Assembly (NCBI RefSeq): GCF_024199845.1
Contig: NZ_JANADO010000001.1
Coordinates: forward strand, 3,844,001-3,908,000
Length of the DNA stretch: 64,000 nucleotides
Source of the DNA: Bradyrhizobium sp. CCGB12
GTDB lineage: Bacteria; Pseudomonadota; Alphaproteobacteria; Rhizobiales; Xanthobacteraceae
Direction: 5' to 3'
Below the pieces are notes generated by a model. That model saw nothing but the letters and a program-made list of their open reading frames with translations. It searched no databases and was not told the DNA's origin. Position numbers and translations under genes: made by a program. Positions 40,001-49,110 of the stretch are shown here, one piece after another (position 1 is the first letter of the stretch; each line of letters begins with the position of its first letter).

Positions 40001-43000
40001 GGTGAATCGGCGCGCCGGTCGGCAGACTCGGTGTCTCCTCGCGCGCGGCTTCCGCCTCGGCATCGAGCACCAGGCAGCCGAGCCCACGCGCTTCGGCCAA
40101 TGTCTCACCCACCGCTAGCACGATATCGATGCCGCCGTCCTTCAGGATGCGGCGGATGCGCTCCGGCGGCCATTTCGGATCCAGGGGGACATAGGCCCCA
40201 CCGGCGTTGAGCACGCCGAGCAAGGCCGTGACAAAGGCCGGCGAGCGCTCGATCCACAGCGCGACCGGTGTCTCGCGCGTCACACCCTCAGCGATGAGCA
40301 CATGCGCGATGCGGTTCGACCTGCGCTCGAGATCGGCAAAGGTCAATTGCTCCTGGCCGCATCGGACGGCTACGGCGCTCCGCCTATCGGCGGTCGATGC
40401 ACGGTGAAGGCTGAGCACATCGGTGAAGCCGAACGCCGATGCTTGCCTCGACACGGTCTGCCGGTGCCCTTGGTCGATGACGAAGTCCGATACCCGCCGC
40501 TCGGCATTGTCCGCGATCTGGCGCAGTATCGAACCGAACTGCGCCGCCAGCCGCGCAATGGTCGGACGATCGAAGAGATCGGCGGCGTAGTTGAACGTCA
40601 CCTTCATGCTGACGGCGCCATCGATGACGTCGAGCGCGAGGTCGAAATGCGAACCTGCGAGGTCGATGATGTCGATTTCGGCAGTGAGCCCTTCGACGCC
40701 GGCGAAACCGCCCGGCGCCGTCATGTAGTTGAACTTCGCCTGGAACAACGGATTGTGGCCGCCGCTGCGTTCGGGCCTGAGGCCGTCGACCAGCATTTCG
40801 AAGGGAAGATCCTGGTGCGACAGCGCCTCGACCACCGAGTCCTTGACCTGCTGCAGCAGGCTGGGGAAGCTCGATTCGCCGGCAATCTCGGCTCGCAGCA
40901 CCAGTGTATTGACGAAGCATCCGATCAGCCGATCGAGCTGCGTGTGCCGACGCCCAGCGATCGGCACACCGATGCGCAGATCGCTCTGCCCGGTGTAGCG
41001 ATGCAGCAGCATTTGATATGCTCCGAGCAGCAGCATGAAGACGCTGACGCGCTGCTTTCCGGCGATCTCCCGGAGCCGCGCGGCGAGCGCGCCATCGACG
41101 GCAAAACCGATCGTGTCGCCGGCATGGCTCTGGTTCGCCGGGCGCGGCCGATCATGCGGCAACGCCAGGACCGGGTGAACATCGCCAAGCTTGGCGCGCC
41201 AGTACGCGAGCTGCCGATCGCCCTCGCCGTCCGAGAGCCAGTTGCGCTGCCAGGCCGCGAAGTCTGCGTATTGAATCGCCGGAATCGGCGGCGCGCCCGC
41301 GCCCTGACCGATACCGCTGCGATAGAGACCGGCCAGTTCATCGAGCAGCACGTCGAGCGACCAGCCATCGACGATAATGTGATGGGCGAGCAGCAGCAGT
41401 TCGTGCGCGTCGTCTGCGAACTGAAGCAGCACCGCGCGCAACAGCGGCCCGTTCGCGAGATCGAACGGCTTGCCGAGTTCGGATCGGTTGAGCCTCCCCG
41501 CGCGCTCGGCGCGTTCGCGCGCCGAGTAGGACCGGAGATCCTCGTGCCGAATGTCGACACGCATGACATCGTGAATGAGCTGCGTTCCACGGCCATCCCT
41601 TGCGATGAATGTGGTGCGCAATATCTCGTGACGACGGACGATCTCGCCGAGGGCGCGCGACAGCACGACGCGGTCGAGCCGCCCCTTCAGGCGGATCGCG
41701 CTTGCAACCGTATAGGCCGTTCCGGCCGGATCCATATTCCAGAGAAACCACAGCCGCTCCTGCGCGTGCGACAGCATCGCGCGATCGGCGGGCGCGGCCC
41801 ATGGGATCGGCGGCAACGCCGGCCCGGCACCGGCGACCATCAGCGTATCGATCCGGCCAGCGAAGGCTGTCAGCGTCGGCGCGTCGAAGAAGGCGCGCAG
41901 CTCCACTTCCACATTCAGGCGGTCGCGGATCCCTGCGGCGACCTGTCCGGCCGCGATCGAGTTTCCGCCCAGCACGAAGAAATCGTCCTCGCGATGCACC
42001 GCCGCGACGCCAAGCGCCTCGCACCAGATCGAGGCGACGACACGCTCGGTATCGGTCACCGGCACCGTCAGGGAAGCCACGCCGCGGCGACGGCCCCTCT
42101 CGAACACCATGAACGTGTCGAGCGTGTTGTCGGCGAGGCGCGCCGCGCAGACCGACCGCTGCAGCTTGCCGCTCGTGGTCAGCGGCATCGCCTGCGGGTT
42201 CAGCAGAACGATCACGGCCGGATATTCCTGCGCCTGCCGCAGCACTGCTTCGCCGATCGCATGCGCGAGCGTTTCGGGATCGCTGCGCTTGAGCACGGCG
42301 CGGCTGAACTCCGCCGCCACGCCGATGGCTTCACGCCCGTCCATTTCGACCGGGAAAGCGGCAACCCGCCCGCTGCGGACGGATTCGACCTCGGCTTCGA
42401 CCGCCTGCTCGACATCAGTCGGATAAACGTTCTGCCCGCGAACGATCAGCAGGTCCTTGAGACGCCCGGCCACGACCAGTGCGCCGTCACGAACAAAACC
42501 GATATCGCCGGTACGCAGCCAACGGACGCCGTCCCGCTCGACAAAGGCCTGTTGCGTAGCCTCAGGATTGTTCCAGTATCCGAGCGCGACGCTGGGACCC
42601 GCGACCCAGATCTCACCGACCTCGTTCGCCTCGGCCACGGCCGATCCGTCAACACGCATGATGCGCACAGTGTGATCTGCAGCGGTTCCACCGCATGCCA
42701 CGAGGTCGGTGCCTTCGCTGGCGCTCGCGATACGGCCTGCGGCCAGCTCCGCGGTGACGAACGTATGGCTGACGGTCTCGGCGGCGATATCGCCGGCCGT
42801 GACCAGCAGCGTCGCCTCCGCGAGGCCATAGCAAGCCGTCAACGCCCGTCGGTTGAACCCGGCTCGCGCAAACCTGTCACCGAACTTCTCGAGGGTGGTT
42901 CGGCGCACAAACTCCGACCCCGAGAATGCGAATTTCCACCGGCTCAAGTCCAATCGGCTGATGGTTTCATCCGAGATGCGATCGGCGCACAGCGCGTACG

Positions 43001-43850
43001 CGAAGTCGGGCCCGCCGCTCAACGTGCCGCCATGACGGTCGATGGCCTCGAGCCAGCGTCGCGGCCGCTCGAGGAAATTCCGCGGTGACATCAGGACGCC
43101 GGTAAAGCCCGTGAACAACGGATTCAGAAGCCCGCCGATCAGTCCCATGTCGTGATAGAGCGGCAGCCAGCTCACAAAGACGTCGTCCGGCGTTCCACCA
43201 GCGACCGCTTCAATGGCGCGCTCGTTGGCCGCCAGATTGCCATGAGTGACGCAAACGCCCTTCGGCTGTGAAGTCGATCCCGAAGTGTACTGGAGGAATG
43301 CGATGGCATCGGCCGCGGGCCTCGTCTCCCGCCACTCCGAAGCGAGTTCGGACAGGATCGTATCCACCGCGACGATTTGGACGTCGCCGAGTTTGGGCAG
43401 CGTCGCTTCGATGAGATCGCGCAGAGCCGTCTCCACCAGGATGAAGCGCGGCGCCGCGTCCCGCAAGATGCCGTTGAGACGTCCTGCATAGCGCTCGGGC
43501 CCGCCCTCCGGCGGATACGCGGGAACGGCGATCACGCCCGAGTACAGGCAGGCATAAAATGCCACCGCATAATTGATCCCGCTCGGAAGCAGGATTACCG
43601 CCCGCTCGCCCGCACCGCCCCTCTGCTGCAACCACGCAGCAAGTGCCCTGATGCGAACGTCGAGCGTGGCAAACGTCAGCTCATCGGCAACGTCGTCGCC
43701 GTCCAGGAAGCGTAACGCCACCTTCTCCGGTCGCAAGGCGGCGTGCTCTCGCAAGCGTTCGACCAGGTTGGCTCTGTCCATGTTCGAAAATCCTTGTCCG
43801 GCCGCCGGCCGGAAATCCTCACCACTCGAATGATGCGTGCTGCCGATCAC
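34035..43850 (-). CDS. Nonribosomal peptide synthetase with fatty-acyl-AMP ligase starter, modules 1-2
   Basis: First NRPS of the line, 3271 residues. Approximate domains: FAAL 25-595 (YTSGSTSQPKG, WLPLYHDMGLIGG, FAFSGSEFVRR, GQNVYPTDVE), T 600-670 (GGNSIAAGQ), C 695-1120 (HHIIVDG), A1 1140-1640, T 1650-1720 (GGDSIL), E 1745-2205 (HHLVVDGVSW), C 2215-2650 (HHIFVDG, after an E), A2 2665-3170, T 3180-3245 (GGHSLL). The FAAL-T start resembles PvdL of pyoverdine and starters of acylated siderophores, so the peptide is predicted to carry a fatty-acyl group. Start options: GTG at 43850, coupled to the hydroxylase stop (GTGA), or ATG at 43781 (MDRANLVERLREHA), which has AAGGA upstream and fits the usual FAAL N-terminus. 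Confidence 0.95.
34101..37235 (-). other. Module 2 (C-A-T): unassigned substrate
   Basis: Pocket residues read around FDIAHERW, SIFLPPAY, CIVGGEAW and NAYGPTETVIA give D-I-E-F-C-V-A-I-A-(K). I cannot match this to a code I know. The FDxAHERW backbone is shared with the presumed hydroxyornithine domains of modules 5 and 8, so an ornithine-like or basic residue is one possibility. The C domain follows an E domain (DCL position). Confidence 0.55.
37240..41783 (-). other. Module 1 (C-A-T-E): predicted aspartate, epimerised
   Basis: The binding-pocket residues, read by alignment to GrsA around ADLGHT, LKIVPS, LILGG and HYGPTETTVG, give D-L-T-K-L-L-H-V-G-(K). This matches the known Asp code DLTKVGHVGK except at two positions. 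The E domain predicts the D-form. With the SyrP-like hydroxylase two genes upstream, beta-hydroxy-D-aspartate is the likely incorporated residue. Confidence 0.7.
41811..43778 (-). other. Loading module: FAAL-T
   Basis: Fatty-acyl-AMP ligase and carrier domain that would activate a free fatty acid and hand it to the first condensation domain. TSGSTSQPKG (about residue 192), YHDMGLIGG and GQNVYP are FAAL landmarks rather than amino-acid adenylation ones. Chain length cannot be read from sequence. Confidence 0.85.
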
Positions 43851-44815
43851 CCGTGCCGATGAGCTTCGGCCATTGCGACGATCACCTTGCGCGGCCCCTT
43901 GAACGGAGCACGCGCATGCGCAGTGAGCATGTTGTCGAGCATCACGACGTCGCCGGCCTGCCAGGGAAAGCTAATCTTGTGGGTCTCGAGAACGGTCCGG
44001 ACGGTTGACAGCGTCTCATCCTCGATCGCCGAACCATCGCCGTAGAAGACGTTGCGCGGCAGATCGGATTCGTCGTCGACCACGTCGAGCAGACTCTCGC
44101 GCACCTCTGGCTCGAGATTGGAGACGTGGAACAGATGGGCCTGGTTGAACCAGACCCACTCCCCCGTGATCGGGTGCCGCGCCGTGCCCTGACAGATCTG
44201 GCGCGTGCGGAGCTCGCCATCTTCCTTCCACTCGCATTCGATGTCGTGGCGCGCGCAGTATGCCTCCACCTCCGACCTCGAGTCGGTGCCGAACACCTGC
44301 TGCCACTCGACGTCGAGGCCATTGCCGTAGTTCCGCACATACATCACGCCCTTGTCGGCGAATCGCTCGCGAATGGCCGGCGGCATGTCGCGATAGATGG
44401 CGCGGCTGTCGGCGATCGGCGTCTCCCCGCCTTCGAGTGCCGGCTGCATGCAATAGAACCAGATCTTCATCGGCCAATCGCGGGTATAGGCCTGCTCGTT
44501 ATGCAGCGGGATGTGCTGGTGCGGCGGATACTCCGTGGACGTGTAGACCCCCGAGGTGACTTGCGAACGCGGCGTCGATCCAAACTCGTAGGTGAGCAGC
44601 GGATGGCCGAAATCGGCCGCGAAGGCCCGAAACGCATCGGGACCATCGAGCGAGAAGTCCCGAAATACGATGCCACCACTATCGATCAGGTGCCGATCGA
44701 TCGTCTCGCGCAGCATAGGAAGTGCCTTGCCGAGCGGATCCCCGGCCGCATCTGCCTTGAGCAGCATGGGAAGAGTTCTGCCCTCAATGAGTGGCTGGAC
44801 GGAGAACGCGCTCAT
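43847..44815 (-). CDS. SyrP-like TauD/TfdA Fe(II)/2-oxoglutarate hydroxylase, likely aspartate beta-hydroxylase
   Basis: Non-haem iron dioxygenase that would hydroxylate a carrier-bound amino acid. The 322-residue protein has the SyrP-family iron motif HNEQAY (His105, Glu107), the distal His300 in AHARAPF and Arg309 in GPRKVI for 2-oxoglutarate. SyrP and related siderophore enzymes hydroxylate aspartyl-S-T at the beta carbon, and module 1 of the NRPS encoded directly downstream reads as Asp. The start is the ATG at 44815 with a GAGG SD; the open frame begins at a TTG 8 codons earlier. It overlaps the thioesterase stop by 32 bases and the NRPS GTG start. The NRPS module has no extra interface domain, unlike some beta-OH-Asp systems. 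Confidence 0.87.
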   Translation of the reverse strand: MSAFSVQPLIEGRTLPMLLKADAAGDPLGKALPMLRETIDRHLIDSGGIVFRDFSLDGPDAFRAFAADFGHPLLTYEFGSTPRSQVTSGVYTSTEYPPHQHIPLHNEQAYTRDWPMKIWFYCMQPALEGGETPIADSRAIYRDMPPAIRERFADKGVMYVRNYGNGLDVEWQQVFGTDSRSEVEAYCARHDIECEWKEDGELRTRQICQGTARHPITGEWVWFNQAHLFHVSNLEPEVRESLLDVVDDESDLPRNVFYGDGSAIEDETLSTVRTVLETHKISFPWQAGDVVMLDNMLTAHARAPFKGPRKVIVAMAEAHRHG

Positions 44816-45539
44816 GATCCTCGCTCCGATGCAAACCAATCGATCGCCCCGATTGCCGGGCCAGCGCCGCGCCGATCCGCTCGATCAGCTCAGCCTGCTG
44901 CGTGTGAATGAAGAAGTGATGCCCCGGCAGGATATCGAGCGTGAATAACCCAGAAGTCTCCTGCCGCCAGGCCTCGAGCGCTTCGCGACCGGTCTCGTCG
45001 TCCGCTCCGCCAAAGACGTGCACGGGGCATGGCAACGGACGCCGCGGCCGGTAGACATAGGCCCCGCACATCAGAAAATCGGCGCGGAGCACGGGCAGCG
45101 CGGATCGCATCAGCTCTGCGTTCGACAGCGCCTCGTCGGGCGTGCCCTGAAGATCGCGCAGCTCCTGCATCAGCGCCTCGTCGCTCAGCGGCTGGCGCCA
45201 CTTGCTGCCGTCCCGAACTGCCGGGGCTTCCGCACCCGAGGCAAAGAGAATAGACGGTGCAGGCGCTCCGCGATCGAGCAGGCCATGCGCAAGCTCGAAC
45301 GCGATCACCGCACCAAGGCTGTGCCCGAACAATGCGTAGGGACCATCGAGCTGCGCGCCGAGTTCGCCGGCGAGCTGCGCTGCCAGCACGCGCGGATCCG
45401 TCGCCAGCGGCTCGTCCATGCGCGCGCCGCGCCCGGGCCACTCAACCGGCCGTACATCGATCCACGACGGCAGCAACCTGCGCCACCGCGCATAGAACAT
45501 GGCGCTGCCGCCGGAGTAAGGCAGACAAAGAAGCCGCAT
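44784..45539 (-). CDS. Type II (editing) thioesterase
   Basis: External thioesterase of the SrfAD/PvdG type that removes wrong acyl groups from stalled carrier domains. From the ATG at 45539 it is 251 residues, the normal size. It begins MRLLCLPYSGGSA, has PGRGARM, nucleophile motif GHSLGA (Ser74), and the catalytic His in LPGHHFF. The frame is open to 45656, inside mbtH, but the family homology starts at residue 3 of the chosen protein and the ATG lies 23 bases after the mbtH stop. It is the second gene of the NRPS operon and overlaps the hydroxylase. Confidence 0.9.
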   Translation of the reverse strand: MRLLCLPYSGGSAMFYARWRRLLPSWIDVRPVEWPGRGARMDEPLATDPRVLAAQLAGELGAQLDGPYALFGHSLGAVIAFELAHGLLDRGAPAPSILFASGAEAPAVRDGSKWRQPLSDEALMQELRDLQGTPDEALSNAELMRSALPVLRADFLMCGAYVYRPRRPLPCPVHVFGGADDETGREALEAWRQETSGLFTLDILPGHHFFIHTQQAELIERIGAALARQSGRSIGLHRSEDHERVLRPATH

Positions 45540-45562
45540 CGGAAGACCGGGATCCGCGCTGA

Positions 45563-45790
45563 CTACGCCGACCGCTGAGGTGCCGCGGCGTCCATGAACT
45601 TGCGCAAGCTGAGCGGGCGCATGTCGGTCCACACCTGTTCGATGTGGTCGAGACATTCCTTCTTGCTGCCCGTCTTGCCCACCGCCTTCCAGCCGCCCGG
45701 AATTTCCTTGAACGTCGGCCAGATGGAGTATTGCTCTTCGTGATTGACGACGACGGTGAAGGTGACGTCGTCTCTGTCGAACACCATCAT
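45563..45790 (-). CDS. MbtH-family protein
   Basis: Small chaperone-like partner that binds adenylation domains and often is needed for their activity. The 75-residue protein shows the family signature: [29 protein letters not shown], then [11 protein letters not shown]. It begins with two ATGs (45790 and 45787) behind a strong AAGGGGA SD. It is the first gene of the long minus-strand NRPS operon. Position and the presence of eight A domains downstream fit its role. Confidence 0.96.
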   Translation of the reverse strand: MMVFDRDDVTFTVVVNHEEQYSIWPTFKEIPGGWKAVGKTGSKKECLDHIEQVWTDMRPLSLRKFMDAAAPQRSA

Positions 45791-46090
45791 GGTTCGGTCC
45801 CCTTTTCGGAAAGCGAAAGCAGAGACGTTTGACTAGGTCAGAAGCAGACGACGGTCAAAGCAATAACGACACCACTTTTTTTAAGAGCTCAAAACTGGCG
45901 ACGGACGGGCATAATGCAACCTCCGCGCTTGCGTGCCAACACGCGGAAAAACATCGGCATTTCAGAACACGTCACAGATTGCTGCAATTCTAACAGCGCA
46001 CGCAGGAACTTTTCCGATGTGACATGATCGCGCGTTTTGTCACTGGCGCTCTTTCATCGCACTGTCATCAATTGCATTGAATGGCTCACG
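45791..46090 (-). promoter_or_regulatory. Upstream region of the mbtH-NRPS operon
   Basis: About 300 bp with no gene, between the mbtH start and the receptor terminator. It must hold the promoter of the long NRPS operon. It is AT-rich relative to its surroundings near 45875-45895. It contains TTCTAA at 45988-45993, about 200 bp before the ATG, the same hexamer seen in the other iron-gene promoters here. No convincing -35/-10 pair could be fixed: TTGAGC with GTTATT-like sequence near 45870-45895 is weak. Confidence 0.45.
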
Positions 46091-46093
46091 ACG

Positions 46094-46127
46094 AAACAAT
46101 GCCGCCGCGGATCAACCGCGGCGGCAT
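46094..46127 (-). terminator. Rho-independent-type terminator of the TonB receptor gene
   Basis: A perfect 12-bp inverted repeat, ATGCCGCCGCGG at 46099-46110 and its complement at 46116-46127, with a 5-base loop. It starts 22 bases after the receptor stop codon. On the minus strand it is followed by TGTTTCGTC, a modest T tract. The very GC-rich stem makes it the clearest structural signal in the window. It would also shield the mbtH promoter from receptor transcription. Confidence 0.85.
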
Positions 46128-46148
46128 GAATTCCGAAAAGCAAGTGCT

Positions 46149-48509
46149 TCAGAAATTGAAGGTGGTGGACACCAGATAGGTCCGAGGCGCACCAAGCGTG
46201 ATGACCCCGCTATAGGCCGAAGCCCAGTACGCCTTGTTACCGACGTTTTCGATATTGGCGCGCACGACGATCGGCTTTCCGTTCCAGGGAGAAATAAAGG
46301 TATATCGCGCCCCAATATCGACACGCGTCCACTCGGGCAAAGTCAGCGTGTTCGTGACGTTGACGTACTGCGAGCCCGTATAGATGACCCTGCCCGTGAA
46401 CGTGAGACCACGCACAAACGGCGTATCCCATTCCGCGCCCATATTGACGTTGACAACGGGCACGCCGACCGCCTTCTTTCCGTTGTTGATCCCGCCTTGA
46501 GTTTGCTCCTGCACACCGTCAATCAGGGCGACGCCGCCGAGAACGCGGATATCCGGAGTGATCTCGCCGAACACGTTGAGCTCCGTGCCGCGATTGCGCT
46601 GCCTGCCGTTGAGTTGCTGGGTCGCGGTGACGCCGGAGCCCACCGAAATGATGCTGGGCTGGCTGATGTCGAACACGCTCAGCGTGGTCGTGAATCGACC
46701 CGCGTCGATCTTGATGCCTCCTTCGGCCTGCTTGGTCTGCGACGGCGGGAAAACAGTTCCGACGTTCGCAAATGTGCCCCCGACCACAACGGGTGTCTGC
46801 AGTCCCTCGATATAATTTGCGTAGAGCGACACGTTCTCGATTGGCTTCACGAGAAGCGCATATGCCGGGCTCCAGACGGATGCATCTTGATCCGGTCGGC
46901 TCAAGGCGGGGCTAAGGAAGTTCGTCACCTCCGTTCCCGCCGTCTGGCGACGAACGCCAACCGTGAATTGGATGCGCTTATTCCACAGCGACATCGTGTC
47001 CGAAATTCCAACGCTCGTGAGATTGACATTCGTCCACTGGTTGGCAGCAAGATTATTCAGCGCTGGTTGGGGAATATTTGTCGGTTCGTTGTAAAGGTTC
47101 CAGAAAATGAGATTGCTAGCTGGAATTGCGCTACGATTCCAGACCTGCTGCCGATAGGTTCGGTCGTTGATTGAGTAATTGACGTTCACGGCGTGATTGA
47201 CGGGACCAGTGTCAATGCTGGCCCGAACACCGGCCTCCCCGGCGAGCGTTTCGAACGTTTCCTTGCCTCGTATTGGTTGGGAAGATAGGCCTCCCAATTG
47301 GAACACGCTGGGTGGCGCGCTCGCGTTCGTAATAATGGGTGATGGATAGGTGTAGTTGATATTGCTGTCATGATAGCCGAACGCCGCATAGGCCGTCGCC
47401 CAGTCAGTAACATCAACCTCACTGCGCACCGTGGTGAAGAAATCGGTCGGAGCATAATAGGCCCACGGGACCTGGAAATTAAGCCCGGCTTTTGGCGGCG
47501 GAGGAATGATCGTCGTCGTGGTCGGAACTGAAAAGAAGCGCAGCGGCGGGTTCAGATTGTCGGCCTGATAACCGATATCGACTGCCGCGCGCACGCGCTC
47601 TCCGCGATAATCAAGTCCCAGAACCGCGTTGCCGAATTCGTCGGTCTGACGATTCCAGGGCGTCTTGCCGTTCGAGTAGGTGCTGTTCAGCCGAACGCCC
47701 CACTCCTTGTGCTCACCGTACCGGCGGCTGACGTCAATATTCTCGCCAAACTGCGATTTTGAAACATAGGTTGCCGTGAGCTGCGTAATGTCGACGTCGG
47801 GCGCGTGCTTGGTGATCAGATTGACGCTGCCGCCGACCGCACCGCCGCTCGCAACGCCAGTACCACCGGCCGTCATGCCATTGAGCAATGCGCTCGGGCC
47901 CTTCAGCACCTCGACGCGCTCAACGAAATTCGCACCCGAGGAGTAATATGGGGCGATTCCGTAGAGACCGTTCAGTCCATAGTCGCCGCTGTCATAGTAG
48001 AAGCCGCGAATGAAGAGACTATCCGCACCACCGCCCGCCGCTTGAACGACCCTGACCGAGGGATCGTTGGCAAGAACGTCACGAATCGTCCGCGCCTGCT
48101 GATTCTGGATCAGCTCGGCCGTGTAGCTGGTCTGGTTGAACGGCGTGTTCATCACGCCGCGATTGCCCAGAAGACCGAGACTTCCGCCGGTTGCGACCTG
48201 GCCGCCCGCATAGGCGGGCGGCGCCGTGCCGACCGTACCGGTCGACGGCACGACATAGGGAACGGGCGCGGCCTGGCGGGGAGCCGTCGCGGCGACAGAT
48301 CTCTGTCCCCGCGATGCGCGCGTCGACTGCGATCTCTGAACCGACTGCCGGACTCTCGGCTTGGGAGCATCGACGGTCACCGGCGGCAGATTCGTTTGCG
48401 CGAACGCATGCTGAAGCTCGCCTGAAGAGTCCAACGACAGTGCAAGATAGCTCACCGCTCCCAGAGATAGCGTACGCACAATTTTCCCGGCCGAGAGTTC
48501 ACGCGTCAT
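46149..48509 (-). CDS. TonB-dependent siderophore receptor
   Basis: Outer-membrane gated barrel expected to import the ferric siderophore. From the ATG at 48509 the protein is 786 residues; this start has a GGGGTGCAGGA ribosome site, whereas the open frame's first codon (48530) is a TTG. It has a signal peptide ending near HAFAQ, a proline/arginine-rich linker of about 70 residues, then the plug (RTIRDVLANDPSVRV, FIRGF, ERVEVLKGPSALLNG, GGSVNLITK) and a barrel ending in aromatic TTFNF. There is no N-terminal STN signalling domain, so control by a FecI/FecR-type relay is not expected. It is separated from the NRPS operon by a strong terminator. Confidence 0.93.
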   Translation of the reverse strand: MTRELSAGKIVRTLSLGAVSYLALSLDSSGELQHAFAQTNLPPVTVDAPKPRVRQSVQRSQSTRASRGQRSVAATAPRQAAPVPYVVPSTGTVGTAPPAYAGGQVATGGSLGLLGNRGVMNTPFNQTSYTAELIQNQQARTIRDVLANDPSVRVVQAAGGGADSLFIRGFYYDSGDYGLNGLYGIAPYYSSGANFVERVEVLKGPSALLNGMTAGGTGVASGGAVGGSVNLITKHAPDVDITQLTATYVSKSQFGENIDVSRRYGEHKEWGVRLNSTYSNGKTPWNRQTDEFGNAVLGLDYRGERVRAAVDIGYQADNLNPPLRFFSVPTTTTIIPPPPKAGLNFQVPWAYYAPTDFFTTVRSEVDVTDWATAYAAFGYHDSNINYTYPSPIITNASAPPSVFQLGGLSSQPIRGKETFETLAGEAGVRASIDTGPVNHAVNVNYSINDRTYRQQVWNRSAIPASNLIFWNLYNEPTNIPQPALNNLAANQWTNVNLTSVGISDTMSLWNKRIQFTVGVRRQTAGTEVTNFLSPALSRPDQDASVWSPAYALLVKPIENVSLYANYIEGLQTPVVVGGTFANVGTVFPPSQTKQAEGGIKIDAGRFTTTLSVFDISQPSIISVGSGVTATQQLNGRQRNRGTELNVFGEITPDIRVLGGVALIDGVQEQTQGGINNGKKAVGVPVVNVNMGAEWDTPFVRGLTFTGRVIYTGSQYVNVTNTLTLPEWTRVDIGARYTFISPWNGKPIVVRANIENVGNKAYWASAYSGVITLGAPRTYLVSTTFNF

Positions 48510-49110
48510 TCCTGCACCCCAAATCCGCAAGCATATCCCCGCGCTCTCCTAACATACGAGGGTGCTCCGAGAAGGGACTCGGGACTAGAAGTCATCTAAG
48601 GCGGTACGGCAAACCATCGCGATTGGAGGATCGATGTCGGCCTCCAACGACGCCGTCCAATTTTTTGAAATGTTCTATTTTCTAATCGTTCTAATCATCG
48701 ATCCGCATGCGGCATCGCGTGACGCTCTGTCGCTCCGCCCCCGAATTTCCGATTGAGTCGAGTTGGTTACGTATCGACCGCATGAATGTGGCCGCATCAA
48801 TTTCTGTCGGCCCATCGCTGATGGCCGCAACTCGGCTGACGCCATGCTGGATGCGCGTCCCCCGGAAAGAAGCATGGTGGCCTCGGATCCGAAGCCAAAA
48901 CATCCGACATCCCACAGAACCGCGGAGCCGAAAGATGTTGCACGGAGTGGCTCTTCTGCAACGGCGAGGTTCGTTCTGTAATGAAGCCGGCAGCGCGACT
49001 CGCATGAAATGCGACAATTGCGACGTCGCGCGCGTTGTTACTACGAAAGCCGCCACGGCTCGGATCGCGACTCCGGCACACCGTGCAAAAAGGAAAGCGG
49101 CGCATCCGCT
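48510..49110. other. 600-bp gap without a recognised gene; receptor promoter and locus boundary
   Basis: This stretch separates the iron locus from the polysaccharide locus. The part next to the receptor should hold its promoter. Short open frames on both strands (for example the minus-strand frame 48691-49056) have no recognisable motifs, start signals or continuity. Nothing resembling a transposase, tRNA or att repeat was seen. The minus-strand segment around 48700-48850 reads like coding sequence but cannot be assigned; a decayed gene is possible. Confidence 0.5.
48671..48696 (-). promoter_or_regulatory. Candidate iron-control element: three TTCTA(A/T) repeats
   Basis: On the plus strand TTCTAT (48673-48678), TTCTAA (48680-48685) and TTCTAA (48689-48694) stand in tandem, about 165 bp upstream of the receptor start codon. 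The hexamer is a half of the AT-rich palindrome I recall for the Irr iron-control element of Bradyrhizobium (TTTAGAA...TTCTAAA). Irr is known to act positively on ferric-siderophore receptor genes there. Assignment is by resemblance only. Confidence 0.45.

Noticed and set aside
40302..43088. 928-codon plus-strand open frame antisense to FAAL/C/A domains
   Set aside because: Same reasons; no start signal or motif, and the minus strand is certainly coding.
45860..45900. PvdS-type iron-starvation promoter (TAAAT-N16-CGT) before mbtH
   Set aside because: TTAAAAAAAG followed by TCGT is only a loose match, and no ECF sigma gene is present in the window.
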